Below are positions 1-9,563 of a DNA stretch of 48,337 bases, piece by piece. Position 1 is the stretch's first letter; every line of letters begins with the position of its first letter. Made by a program: the position numbers and the translations under genes. A model generated the notes under the pieces. That model did no database searches. It was not told the DNA's origin and was given only the letters and a program-made list of their open reading frames with translations. This DNA is from Desulfuromonadaceae bacterium (GTDB lineage Bacteria > Desulfobacterota > Desulfuromonadia > Desulfuromonadales > Geopsychrobacteraceae), in contig JAUVEB010000002.1 in assembly GCA_030595055.1 (NCBI GenBank), positions 1 to 48,337 of the forward strand, read 5' to 3'.

Positions 1-190
1 CAGATTCTTGCTGATCCACAAATCCAATGTAATCCGCAAAGGCCTTTTTCCTTGTTTTTGAAAACATCCTCAGCAGCATATCTCTGTACAACCAGTCCCA
101 CCCTTTTTCGTGGGCAAGATATCCACGGTGACTGCACCAAGTAAAAAAAGTGGTCAAAGTAAAAAAAGTGGTCAAGTCTACGCTTGACTC
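1..190 (-). pseudogene. C-terminal fragment of a Y1/REP-associated (IS200-like) transposase, running off the left edge
   Basis: Reverse-strand frame reads ...TFFTWCSHRGYLAHEKGWDWLYRDMLLRMFSKTRKKAFADYIGFVDQQES, resembling the C-terminus of Y1_Tnp proteins (SSHRAYLG...WL...LSLFS...YxxFV). Preceded by low-complexity tandem repeats rather than a normal N-terminus. Confidence 0.5.
140..175. repeat. 18-bp tandem repeat x2 (AGTAAAAAAAGTGGTCAA)
   Basis: Two exact adjacent copies, 140-157 and 158-175. Confidence 0.85.
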
Positions 191-236
191 AAAAAGCCGT
201 CTTCTGGATGATTGATCCGGTTGACGGCTTTGATTT
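191..236 (+). terminator. stem-loop, possible terminator
   Basis: AAAGCCGTC ... GACGGCTTT followed by T-rich tract. Confidence 0.4.
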
Positions 237-523
237 TATAATGGATTCCCCCCCTTGTCCGGCATGGCCCCTCCTTCATGCAGGCAAATGACCATCCAAT
301 AGATACCGGTGACGGCTATAGATGTCAAATTTCTCCTTTTACAAAAGTGGTCGGAATGGAGTCCTCTGCTTCTCTCCGTCTCTGCGTTAAAGCTGTCGGC
401 TTTCCTGAAGTTTGATGTTCTTTTGCTTTACAACTGCTCAGGATAGCTGAAAGAAAGATCGCACAGGTCAACGACCTCTCCATTCAGTTTAAATTGCGCA
501 TCATTGTCGATGCTATAGACAGG

Positions 524-1126
524 TTATTCGAATGTGACCAACTTCTCCCATCGGTCAGGGTGTGTGAGGATTTTTTCGACCCGACTTTGCCACTCTGCAG
601 CAAACAATGCTTTTTCTTCTGATGTCATTGCATTTTGTCCAATTTTTTGCATCAGTGGCTGGAGCTGTGGGTGAAAAGGGATGGTCGAGGGGTCATATTT
701 CATTGTGACATTTTGACCGTCGTCAAGGCGTGTCAACTGTACCTCTCCGTTGATGTCGCGGCCGAAAAAGAGTCGGTTGTTACGAGCATAGTTTGGTCCA
801 AGTCCTTTGAATCCTCCCTCATTGGCGGCCCCGGTGATAAAGCTGAGGCAATGAGCAATGACGCCATTGACTCCTTCATCAAGGGAGCCACGCATCTCAA
901 CCTTGATATTCCCACGCACGGGTGTGGTGTTCCCGTAGAGTTTTTTAAGACCGAGATCACTCATGATCCATGCACCGGCAACAGTAGGACAAGAGTGCCC
1001 GGCCAGTTTAACCATATCGAGGTAGCTGTAGGTGATCAGGCCGTCATCAACGGCACCGAGTAGCTGCGCCAGCGGGTCAAACATGTTAATGGGAGCAATG
1101 GTGTCAAAAAAAGCAGGATAATTCAT
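524..1126 (-). CDS. FmdE-like protein (formylmethanofuran dehydrogenase subunit E family)
   Basis: ORF 200 aa; GHSCPTVAGAW motif typical of FmdE domain proteins. Confidence 0.7.
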   Translation of the reverse strand: MNYPAFFDTIAPINMFDPLAQLLGAVDDGLITYSYLDMVKLAGHSCPTVAGAWIMSDLGLKKLYGNTTPVRGNIKVEMRGSLDEGVNGVIAHCLSFITGAANEGGFKGLGPNYARNNRLFFGRDINGEVQLTRLDDGQNVTMKYDPSTIPFHPQLQPLMQKIGQNAMTSEEKALFAAEWQSRVEKILTHPDRWEKLVTFE

Positions 1127-1249
1127 ATGATTCCTTTGTTATTGGTTTTAATGGAGATATTTGTGGGGGTTCTTTCCTGCGGCTTAAGGGTGTTCTGAAG
1201 ACATACAAGGGTGGGCGATGCACACCCTACCGGCTGATCATAGCATACG

Positions 1250-1398
1250 CTGCTTGCCGCGCCCTCTTGACAGATTACAGATCCACTATCAGGGCGCAGC
1301 AAGCGGCGCCCCTACTGATCCTAAAAACAGCCAGACATGGTTGAGTGCTCTCACCAACCAGTTCTGTATGATTTGCTTTGGAACCAACATACAAGGGC
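1250..1398. repeat. dispersed repeat family A, copy 1
   Basis: About 148 bp, closely similar to 10198-10343 (TGCTTGCCGCGCCCTCTTGACAGATTACA...AGGGCGCAGCAAG...GGCGCCCCTAC...TATGATTTGCTTTGGAAC). Confidence 0.85.
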
Positions 1399-1577
1399 GG
1401 GCATTGCCCGCCTTCATCGGAGCATGTCGGAGAGCCATACACCCTTACGGTAAAACTTTCAATCTGACGCACACAAATTATCCCGTACAGTAACATCTCC
1501 TTGACTGCAAATCCCAATACGGTTATTTTTCACGAGCGGGATATTCTATTGCCGCCTATTTTCCGACAGGAGGAGTT

Positions 1578-1814
1578 ATGTCCACCAGCCCTGCCAACCT
1601 GACCCCGATCAACAACACCACGGAACTTGGGCAAATATTACGCAGCAAAAGAAAAGCACAAGGTCTCACGCAGGGCGACGTCGCACAACATTGCGGGCTG
1701 AGCTTGCGGTTTGTTTCGGAAGTTGAGCGGGGCAAAACAACAGCGGAAATCGGGAAAGTTCTTTCCCTGCTCAAAGCTGTCGGCGTTGACCTGTTTGCCT
1801 CATCCAGAGATTAA
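1578..1814 (+). CDS. hipB: XRE-family transcriptional regulator / HipB-like antitoxin
   Basis: 78 aa HTH (LGQILRSKRKAQGLTQGDVAQHCGLSLRFVSEVERGK) immediately upstream of hipA. Confidence 0.85.
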   Translation: MSTSPANLTPINNTTELGQILRSKRKAQGLTQGDVAQHCGLSLRFVSEVERGKTTAEIGKVLSLLKAVGVDLFASSRD

Positions 1815-1824
1815 GCGACGCCAT

Positions 1825-1851
1825 CGTATTCTTTTTTTTGCGAGACCATCA
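1825..1851 (+). repeat. dispersed repeat family C, copy abutting the hipA start
   Basis: CGTATTCTTTTTTTTGCGAGACCATCA, near-identical to 10361-10385. Confidence 0.7.
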
Positions 1852-3113
1852 TGACTGAGATACTGATTGTCTATAAAGGGGATAGCCGAATCGGAGAGCT
1901 TCATAAAGAAGCAGAGGGCTACCGCTTTTGCTATCGAACAGACTGGCTGGACCACCCGACTTCGCAACCACTGTCGCTGAACCTGCCACTGCAGCCGGAA
2001 CCATTTACCACTGCCGCCAGTAGAGCCTTTTTCGCCAATCTGCTCCCGGAAGGGCAGCTGCGCGACTACTACGCCAGAAAATTCCGTGTCTCACCGGAGG
2101 ATGATTTTGCCCTGTTGGAAGCTCTTGCCGGAGATTGTGCCGGAGCCATTTCGCTCTACCCACCGGAAACTGGTCCGATTCCCGGGGCAACCGCCGATAA
2201 CTATCGGCTGCTGACAGCAGCCGAGCAGGAACAACTGCTGGACGAAGCCTATGTCATGGATCCCTCCTTTCTGGGGGAAGAAAAACGCACCCGGCTCTCA
2301 CTGGCGGGGATGCAGAACAAGCTGCCGATTGCGTATATCGACGGACAGATCGGCCTGCCGCTCGACGGCGCACCGAGCAGCCACATTTTGAAACCGCAAA
2401 ATCATCGCTTTCCTTCACTGGTGGAAAACGAAGCCTTCTGCATGGTTCTGGCCCGCAGCATGGGCCTGGATGTCCCCGACGTCACGATCCTGCCGATCAG
2501 GGATGGCGCTTATGTGGTTGCACGGTATGATCGCACCACAGATGTAAACGGAAAAATTATCCGTCTGCATCAGGAGGATTTCTGCCAGGCTCTCGGCGTG
2601 CCGCCACGGCTGAAGTACGAAATCAATGGCGGTCCCGGGTTTGCTGACTGTTTTCAACTGGTCACCCGCTGCAAAAACCCGCTGGCCGACCGGATCAAGC
2701 TGCTGCAGCTGACCTTTTTCAACCTGTTGATCGACAACGCCGATGCCCACGCGAAAAACATCTCGCTGCTTTACGGTTCAAGCCGCAATCCGTCACTGGC
2801 CCCCTGTTACGACCTGGTCTGTACCGCCATTTATGACCGGGTCGAAAACGAGATGGCAATGAAGATCGGCAGTGCCTTTCATCCTCGGGATATCCGACGT
2901 GAAGATTGGCAGGAGTTCGTCAAACAGATCGGCGGGTCGATAAAAGCGGTTATCAGCCCGTTGCGAAAGGTTGCGGAAGCCCTCCCCGGCACCGCCCGCA
3001 CGGTTGCTCGGGAGATGGAAAATCGTTATGGGGAAAATGGAATATACTCAGCAATTATTGAAAAGATCAGTGAACGTGCCGCAGCGACTTTGCGCTGCAC
3101 ATCAGACATGTAG
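1851..3113 (+). CDS. hipA: HipA-family serine/threonine kinase toxin
   Basis: 420 aa; HipA motifs LSLAGMQNKLP, SHILKP, LLIDNADAHAKN. Confidence 0.93.
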   Translation: MTEILIVYKGDSRIGELHKEAEGYRFCYRTDWLDHPTSQPLSLNLPLQPEPFTTAASRAFFANLLPEGQLRDYYARKFRVSPEDDFALLEALAGDCAGAISLYPPETGPIPGATADNYRLLTAAEQEQLLDEAYVMDPSFLGEEKRTRLSLAGMQNKLPIAYIDGQIGLPLDGAPSSHILKPQNHRFPSLVENEAFCMVLARSMGLDVPDVTILPIRDGAYVVARYDRTTDVNGKIIRLHQEDFCQALGVPPRLKYEINGGPGFADCFQLVTRCKNPLADRIKLLQLTFFNLLIDNADAHAKNISLLYGSSRNPSLAPCYDLVCTAIYDRVENEMAMKIGSAFHPRDIRREDWQEFVKQIGGSIKAVISPLRKVAEALPGTARTVAREMENRYGENGIYSAIIEKISERAAATLRCTSDM

Positions 3114-3125
3114 GGCCTCAAAAAC

Positions 3126-3158
3126 AAAAAGGGCTGCCATCTCCGGCAGCCCTTTTTG
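3126..3158. terminator. bidirectional rho-independent terminator
   Basis: AAAAAGGGCTGCC-ATCTCC-GGCAGCCCTTTTT between convergent hipA and hemB. Confidence 0.9.
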
Positions 3159-3181
3159 TTGACTCAATATTTACAACCCTC

Positions 3182-4156
3182 TCACCCCTTCAGCAACCGC
3201 GCTGCTTCCTTGGCATGATAGGTGATGATCAGATCCGCACCGGCGCGCTTCATACCGAGCAGGGTTTCCATCATCACCCGGTCACCGTCGATCCAACCTT
3301 TTTCAGCAGCCGCCTTAACCATGCTGTACTCACCGGAAACGTTGTAAGCCACCAACGGCAGATCGAAATTATCTTTCAGTTCACGCAGGACATCCAGATA
3401 AGCCAGAGCCGGTTTCACCATCAGGAAATCAGCAGCCTCGGCGACATCCTGATGCGCCTCGCGCAACGCTTCCAACCGGTTGGCCGGGTCCATCTGGTAA
3501 CTGCGCCGATCACCGAACTGCGGGACCGATTCGGCAGCATCGCGGAAGGGCCCGTAGTAAGCACTGGAGTACTTGACGGCATAACTCATCACCGGGATAT
3601 CGCTGAAACCGTTTTCATCCAGGATATCGCGAATCGCCGCCACCCGACCGTCCATCATGTCGGACGGAGCGACGATATCAGCCCCGGCCTGAGCGTGGGA
3701 GAGAGCCTCCTTGGCCAGCAGCTCAAGGGTGGCATCGTTGTCGACATCCTGATCCTTGATAACCCCGCAGTGGCCGTGATCAGTGTACTCGCACATGCAG
3801 ACATCGGTGATCACCGTCAATTCCGGCACCGCCTCCTTGATGGCACGGATGGTGTTCTGGATAATCCCGGTCGCACAATAGGCATCGGAACCGACCGCAT
3901 CTTTGGTTTCCGGAATCCCGAACAGGATCACCGCCGGAATCCCCAGCTCATGCACCTCTTTGGCTTCAGCAACGATATTTTCGATCGACTGCTGATAGAT
4001 ACCCGGCATCGAGACTATCTCTTTCTTGATATTCTCCCCGAAGGCACTGAACATCGGGTAGATCAAGTCTTCAACATGCAGATGGGTTTCACGCACCATA
4101 CGCCGGATATTCTCGTTACGGCGCAAGCGACGGGGACGGTAAGCAGGGAAATACAT
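3182..4156 (-). CDS. hemB: porphobilinogen synthase (delta-aminolevulinic acid dehydratase)
   Basis: 324 aa; [42 protein letters not shown]. Confidence 0.97.
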   Translation of the reverse strand: MYFPAYRPRRLRRNENIRRMVRETHLHVEDLIYPMFSAFGENIKKEIVSMPGIYQQSIENIVAEAKEVHELGIPAVILFGIPETKDAVGSDAYCATGIIQNTIRAIKEAVPELTVITDVCMCEYTDHGHCGVIKDQDVDNDATLELLAKEALSHAQAGADIVAPSDMMDGRVAAIRDILDENGFSDIPVMSYAVKYSSAYYGPFRDAAESVPQFGDRRSYQMDPANRLEALREAHQDVAEAADFLMVKPALAYLDVLRELKDNFDLPLVAYNVSGEYSMVKAAAEKGWIDGDRVMMETLLGMKRAGADLIITYHAKEAARLLKG

Positions 4157-4188
4157 GGACGACTCCTTTTATCAGGCGGGAACAGAAT

Positions 4189-5721
4189 TCAATTCTGTCC
4201 CCGGTTTTTGTTGTAATAATCAACCATCGCTGCAACCAGCGCGTCGATGGTCCATTTCTCCGCTTGCAGCGCAACCGCAAAACCATGCTTGCGGATAGTT
4301 TCCGAGGTCAGCGGCCCGATGGAAAAAAACTCGGTGCGCCCTTGCAGGGTTTTCAGCTCATCGCCAAACATGGCCAACAGGTTATCGAAGGTGGAAGAAG
4401 AGCTGAAGCAGATGGCATCCAATTCTCCGGCACTCAGCAGCCGGCGGATCATCTCCTCTTGCCCTTTCGGCCTGATCGTCCGGTAAGCGAGCGGAGCCAC
4501 CACCTCGGCCCCGGCTTCCTGCAGTTTGTCGATGATCAGGGTGCGGGCAATTTCGACCCGCGGGTAAAGAATCCGTTTGCCGGCCACCCCTTGGGCCAGC
4601 AACTCTTCCACCACCCCTTCCGCCTGGAATTTTTCCGGGACCAGATCAGGCCGCAAACCATGTGCTTCAATAGCAGCGGCGGTTTTCGGCCCAACGGCAA
4701 CCAGCTGCACACCGGCCAGATTACGCAGATCCAGTCGGTTCGCAGCCAACCGCGCGAAAAAGGCCTCGACCCCATTGGTTGAGGTCAGGATCAGGCTGTC
4801 AAAATCGCCGATCCGCTGCACCGCTGCATCCAGCGGCCGCAGATCTTCCGGCGGAGCAATTTCGATCGTCGGGATGCAGATCGTTTCTGCACCCTGTTCC
4901 TGCAGCAAACGGGCAAAGCCGGCGGCCTGGGCTCGTGGCCGGGTAATCAGGAAGCGTTTACCGAACAACGACAGATTGTCGTACCAACGCAGTTCTTCGC
5001 GGTATTTCACGACCTCACCGATGATGATCACCGCCGGCGGCTCGACCCCTGCGCGGGCGACATCCTCGGCGATGGTTTTCAGGGTTCCCACCAGGGTCTG
5101 CTGACGTGGCAACGTTGCCCACTGTACTACCGCCACCGGGGTTGCTGCCGGGCGGCCATGCTTGATCAATTCGTCGCTGATCAGCTTGAGATTAGACATC
5201 CCCATGTAAAATATCAGTGTACCGAGACCCGTCGCCAACTTTTCCCAGTCGAGGCTGGAAAGTTTACGTTCAGGGTGGTCATGGCCGGTGAGCAGTGCCA
5301 GGCTGGCGGTGACATCACGGTGGGTCAGGGGAATCCCGGCGTAGGCGGCCGCGGCAAAACCGGCCGTGACCCCGGGGATCACCTCGAAGGGGACGCCATG
5401 CTCTCGCAAAAAAACGGCCTCTTCACCTCCGCGGCCGAAGATGTACGGATCGCCCCCCTTCAGGCGGACAACCTGCAAACCGGCCCGGGCTTTTTCCAGT
5501 AACAGCGCATTCGTTTCCTCTTGGGGGAGGGAATGGTTGCCACGCACCTTGCCGACGTAAAGCTTTTCCGCAGTTGCCGGAGCGTAGTCAAGCAACAACG
5601 GATTGGCCAGGTAATCGTAAATAACCACGTCGGCTCGTGCCAGGCAGTCGCGCCCTTTGAGGGTCAGCAGGCCGGGATCTCCCGGTCCGGCCCCGATCAG
5701 GTAAACCTTGCCAATGGCCAA
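4189..5721 (-). CDS. cobA-hemD: uroporphyrinogen-III C-methyltransferase / uroporphyrinogen-III synthase fusion
   Basis: 510 aa; GAGPGDPGLLTLKG, VRLKGGDPYIFGRGGEE, GIPLTHRDVTAS plus C-terminal HemD domain. Confidence 0.95.
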   Translation of the reverse strand: MAIGKVYLIGAGPGDPGLLTLKGRDCLARADVVIYDYLANPLLLDYAPATAEKLYVGKVRGNHSLPQEETNALLLEKARAGLQVVRLKGGDPYIFGRGGEEAVFLREHGVPFEVIPGVTAGFAAAAYAGIPLTHRDVTASLALLTGHDHPERKLSSLDWEKLATGLGTLIFYMGMSNLKLISDELIKHGRPAATPVAVVQWATLPRQQTLVGTLKTIAEDVARAGVEPPAVIIIGEVVKYREELRWYDNLSLFGKRFLITRPRAQAAGFARLLQEQGAETICIPTIEIAPPEDLRPLDAAVQRIGDFDSLILTSTNGVEAFFARLAANRLDLRNLAGVQLVAVGPKTAAAIEAHGLRPDLVPEKFQAEGVVEELLAQGVAGKRILYPRVEIARTLIIDKLQEAGAEVVAPLAYRTIRPKGQEEMIRRLLSAGELDAICFSSSSTFDNLLAMFGDELKTLQGRTEFFSIGPLTSETIRKHGFAVALQAEKWTIDALVAAMVDYYNKNRGQN

Positions 5722-5724
5722 GAA

Positions 5725-6678
5725 TCAATCCTTGTCCGCGAAGGTGTCACAGCCGTAAACCTCGTTGAGGATCGGCCCGGCACCTTCGGCCAGCAGCTGT
5801 TTCGCCAAAGCAACGCCGGTTTCCTTGGCCTGATCAACGTGACAGTGCATGGTTTTTTTCAGCATGTTCCGACCATCAACGCTGGAAACCAAACCGACCA
5901 GATTAAGCTGCTCGCCGGTGACCGTACCGAAAGCGGCGATCGGCACCTGGCAGCCACCTTCGAGGGTCGCCAGCACGGCACGCTCAGCGATGACCGCATA
6001 AGCGGTCGGCGGGTGATTGAAAAAATCGATCAGCGCGTTGGTCACATCATCATCAATGCGACTCTCCAGTCCCAGCGCTCCCTGGCCGATGGCCGGCAAG
6101 CAGGTTTCCGGTTCCAGGTACTCGCCGATCTGCTCACCGAAACCGAGCCGGTGCATGCCGGCGGCAGCCAGTACTACGGCATCCAGATTATCCTCAGTAA
6201 GTTTGCTGATGCGGGTCTGCACGTTGCCACGGATATCGATCATCTGCAGATCAGGACGCAGGTTGAGCAGCTGGGCTTTACGGCGCAGCGAGCTGGTACC
6301 GATGCGCCCGCCCTGACGGACATCTCTGAAACTTTTATAGCCCTCTTTCAACACAACAATGTCACGCGGGTCTTCCCGCTCGGTGATGCAGCGCAGCCCG
6401 GTCCCTTCGGGGAAAAAGGTCGGCACATCCTTCATCGAGTGAACGGCGATGTCGATCTCGTCACGCAGCATTGCTTCCTGAATCTCTTTAACGAACAGTC
6501 CCTTGCCACCGACCATTGCCAGGGGCACGTCAAGAATTTTATCCCCTTGCGTCTGGATTTTGGTCAGGGTCACTTCCATGTCGGGATATTTCTTTTCCAA
6601 CTCCGACTTGACCCAGTTCGCCTGCCAGAGAGCCAGGGCACTGGCACGGGTGCCGATACGTAAAGTCCGGGTAGCCAT
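5725..6678 (-). CDS. hemC: hydroxymethylbilane synthase (porphobilinogen deaminase)
   Basis: 317 aa; RIGTRASALALWQA, HSMKDVP, GTSSLRRKAQL, EGGCQVPI. Confidence 0.97.
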   Translation of the reverse strand: MATRTLRIGTRASALALWQANWVKSELEKKYPDMEVTLTKIQTQGDKILDVPLAMVGGKGLFVKEIQEAMLRDEIDIAVHSMKDVPTFFPEGTGLRCITEREDPRDIVVLKEGYKSFRDVRQGGRIGTSSLRRKAQLLNLRPDLQMIDIRGNVQTRISKLTEDNLDAVVLAAAGMHRLGFGEQIGEYLEPETCLPAIGQGALGLESRIDDDVTNALIDFFNHPPTAYAVIAERAVLATLEGGCQVPIAAFGTVTGEQLNLVGLVSSVDGRNMLKKTMHCHVDQAKETGVALAKQLLAEGAGPILNEVYGCDTFADKD

Positions 6679-6692
6679 AAAAAAACTCCTTT

Positions 6693-8006
6693 TTAATTGT
6701 CAACCGACGGTTCAGCCTCATCCTGCTGAGCATCAGTGCTTTCCGGCAGGTCGAAGAGGGTACGGACGGCATCAACGTACTGGTCACCGCCGCCACCGTT
6801 CTGGGACTGTTTCAAAATATTGGTCGGGTGATGCAATATCTTGTTGACGATGGCAGCTGTCATCGCCTCAATCGCCTTGCGTTCCTTGTCCCCCAAAGTG
6901 TTCAGGCTGGCAAAAGTCTTTTCCAGTTCCGTCTTGCGCACCTGGTCCAGTTGACGGCGCAGGGCAACGATGGTCGGCTTGACCTCAAGGGTCGCCAGCC
7001 AACGCTGGAACTGCTCGATCTCGCCGTCAATGATCGCCTCGGCCTTGGCCGCTTCCTTCTCCCGCCCCTTCAGATTGGCCTGAACCACTCCCTGCAGATC
7101 ATCAACATCATACAGGTAGATACCATCAAATTTGTTGGCCAGGGGATCGATATCACGCGGTACGGCAATATCGATCAGAAACATCGGCTTATGCCGCCGC
7201 AGTTTGATAATCTCCTTGACCCTTTTCGCCGAGAGCACGTAATCGGGGGCTCCGGTCGAGGACAATACGATATCGACACGGTGCAACTGCTCACGAAAAT
7301 TCTCAAAAGAGACCGCTATCCCGCCATTGAACTCGGCGGCCAGCTTCTCGGCCCGAGCAAAGGTCCGGTTGGTCACCAGGACCTTCTTCACCCCGTTATT
7401 GACAAAGTGTCTCGCCGCCAGTTCACACATCTCCCCGGCACCGATCAACATGACCGTCTTGTCTTCGAGATCATCGAAAATCTTCCGCGCCAGTTCCACC
7501 GCAGCAAATGAAACCGAAACCGCATTGCTGGCGATGGCGGTTTCGGTACGGACCCGTTTGGCCACGGAGAACGCCTTGTGCAAAAAGCGGTTAAGAATCA
7601 AGCCGAGGGTTTTATATTCGCTGGCGTAACCGTAAGCCGTCTTGATCTGACCGAGAATCTGCGGCTCGCCGATAATCATTGAATCAAGGCTGGCAGCAAC
7701 CCGCAAAACATGGCGGATAGCGTCTTTCCCTTCCAGGTCGTAGAGATGTTCAGACAATTTATCTGCCGCGATCTGGTGAAAATCGGCCAGGAAGCGTTTC
7801 AGCTCAATAACAGCAGCTTCCGGGGTGCGACTTACGGCATAGAGTTCGACCCGGTTGCAGGTGGAAACGATCACCCCTTCGGCAACGGCCGGCAGGGCCA
7901 GCATCTGCCGCAGCGGCGTCGCCATTTCAGTGGGAGGAAAGGCGACTTTTTCACGTATTTCGACTGGGGCCGTCTTGTGACTCAACCCCACTACAACAAT
8001 ATTCAT
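6693..8006 (-). CDS. hemA: glutamyl-tRNA reductase
   Basis: 437 aa; [35 protein letters not shown]. Confidence 0.97.
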   Translation of the reverse strand: MNIVVVGLSHKTAPVEIREKVAFPPTEMATPLRQMLALPAVAEGVIVSTCNRVELYAVSRTPEAAVIELKRFLADFHQIAADKLSEHLYDLEGKDAIRHVLRVAASLDSMIIGEPQILGQIKTAYGYASEYKTLGLILNRFLHKAFSVAKRVRTETAIASNAVSVSFAAVELARKIFDDLEDKTVMLIGAGEMCELAARHFVNNGVKKVLVTNRTFARAEKLAAEFNGGIAVSFENFREQLHRVDIVLSSTGAPDYVLSAKRVKEIIKLRRHKPMFLIDIAVPRDIDPLANKFDGIYLYDVDDLQGVVQANLKGREKEAAKAEAIIDGEIEQFQRWLATLEVKPTIVALRRQLDQVRKTELEKTFASLNTLGDKERKAIEAMTAAIVNKILHHPTNILKQSQNGGGGDQYVDAVRTLFDLPESTDAQQDEAEPSVDN

Positions 8007-8027
8007 AGTCTGTTTTCCAGACTCCGG

Positions 8028-8864
8028 TTACAGCTGGGCAAAAGCTTCGAAGGTGTGTTGACCGTCAAGCAGCAGGTTCACCCCGAGAAAAGTAAACAGC
8101 AGGAACAGGAAACCGATAATGGAAAAAATGGCCGCTTTGCGGCCGCGCCAGCCGATCGTCAACCGGCCGTGCAACAGGGCCGCATAGAGAAACCAGGTAA
8201 TCAGCGCCCAGGTTTCTTTCGGATCCCAACTCCAGTAGGCACCCCAGGCAGTGTTCGCCCAGAAGGCCCCGCTGATAATCCCCAGCGTCATTAACGGGAA
8301 CCCGACACTCAGGCAGGTGTAATTCACTTTGTCAAGGGTGCCGAGGGACGGTAATAATTGATAGATCCTGGTAAAACGCTTGCTCTTCAGCATCCGGTCC
8401 TGGACCAGGTACATCACCCCGGCACCGAAAGCGAGGGCAAAAGCTGCATTGCCGAAAAAGGCAAAGACAATATGGACCGGGAACAGCCAGCTTCTCAGCA
8501 TCGGGTTGAGCTGGACGACCACGTCCGGACTGACGGCGCTGCCGAGCATCAGCAGAAAAGCCAGCGGACCGGCAAAAGCGCCCATCACCGAGAGGCGAAA
8601 ACGCAAATCAAACAGCAGGAACAACAAAACCAGACACCAGGCAAAGAATGACAGGGATTCGTGCAAGCTGGTGACCGGGGCACCACCGGTGGTGGAATGC
8701 CGGACAGCGAAGCAGGCGGCGTGCAGGACAACCCCGGCAAGTAACACCCAACGCCCGGTTCGGGCGGCCTGCGGTCGTTTTCCGAGCATCGCCAGCAGGT
8801 AGCAGATACTGGCCAGCAAATAAATAAGAGTTGTCAGGTTAAACAACAGATTCATGGTCCCCAT
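8028..8864 (-). CDS. ccsA: cytochrome c assembly protein, CcsA/HemX-like
   Basis: 278 aa multi-span membrane protein; GAFWANTAWGAYWSWDPKETWALITWFLYA (WWD-type motif). Confidence 0.9.
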   Translation of the reverse strand: MGTMNLLFNLTTLIYLLASICYLLAMLGKRPQAARTGRWVLLAGVVLHAACFAVRHSTTGGAPVTSLHESLSFFAWCLVLLFLLFDLRFRLSVMGAFAGPLAFLLMLGSAVSPDVVVQLNPMLRSWLFPVHIVFAFFGNAAFALAFGAGVMYLVQDRMLKSKRFTRIYQLLPSLGTLDKVNYTCLSVGFPLMTLGIISGAFWANTAWGAYWSWDPKETWALITWFLYAALLHGRLTIGWRGRKAAIFSIIGFLFLLFTFLGVNLLLDGQHTFEAFAQL

Positions 8865-9550
8865 GGCATCCCTTCCGGCAGTTCGACCTGCAACTGCGCC
8901 AGAGAAAATGCTTCTCCGAAGGTTTCCTGCAACAACTGGTCAATATCCTTGACTTTCCCCTGATCAAGCAGCGGAAGCAATTGATTCTCCCAGAAACAAC
9001 GCAAAACCTGTTGATTATATTGACTGCACGGCGGAGCAGTCAACCACTTTCGCCGCACGGCGGCCATGATCTCCACCGACAGGCCCCAACTATCAGGGAT
9101 CTGTTCTGCCAGGCGATCACGCAACAGGGCCGCCAGGGCCGGGCTCCCCCCCCCCCCGGTCGACACCGTGATCTGCAGCGCCCCGCGCCTCAATATTGCC
9201 GGCAGGGAAAAGTCTCCCACTTTTAAATTATCACTACAACAACTGAAAACACCCAGCAGACGTGCATCCTCGACAATCTGCCCATTAACCGCAGCGGAAT
9301 CGGTACAGGCAAAAACCAGCCTGGCTCCCCGGAGATCCTCCTGCCGATAGGCCCGCCCGATCGATTCAATCCGGCTTGAACAAGAGGGCGATGCAGTCAA
9401 ACAGGGATCAACCAAGCGAATCCTCGCTCCTGCTCGCAACAAGTTGCCCAGCTTCCGTCGCCCCACAGTGCCCGCGCCAACCACAACGACCTGCTGATCG
9501 CGCAGATTCAACACCAACGGAAAATCAAAATATCCCGCAACAACGGCCAT
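8852..9550 (-). CDS. siroheme synthase N-terminal-type precorrin-2 dehydrogenase/ferrochelatase
   Basis: VVVVGAGTVGRRKLGNLLRAGARIRLVDP and ITVSTGGGGSPALAALLRD. Start chosen at MAVVAGYFDFPL (ORF track starts at 9598). Confidence 0.85.
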   Translation of the reverse strand: MAVVAGYFDFPLVLNLRDQQVVVVGAGTVGRRKLGNLLRAGARIRLVDPCLTASPSCSSRIESIGRAYRQEDLRGARLVFACTDSAAVNGQIVEDARLLGVFSCCSDNLKVGDFSLPAILRRGALQITVSTGGGGSPALAALLRDRLAEQIPDSWGLSVEIMAAVRRKWLTAPPCSQYNQQVLRCFWENQLLPLLDQGKVKDIDQLLQETFGEAFSLAQLQVELPEGMPWGP

Positions 9551-9563
9551 GATGACACAGACC

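Noticed and set aside
1218-1493. 91-aa ORF
   Set aside because: Lies over repeat family A; the shared peptide with the ORF at 10134-10406 reflects DNA repeat similarity, not a protein family.
3215-4216. 333-aa plus-strand ORF opposite hemB
   Set aside because: Shadow ORF antisense to a clearly conserved gene; no recognisable domain.
5521-6663. 380-aa plus-strand ORF opposite hemC
   Set aside because: Antisense shadow of hemC caused by codon bias; no homology features.
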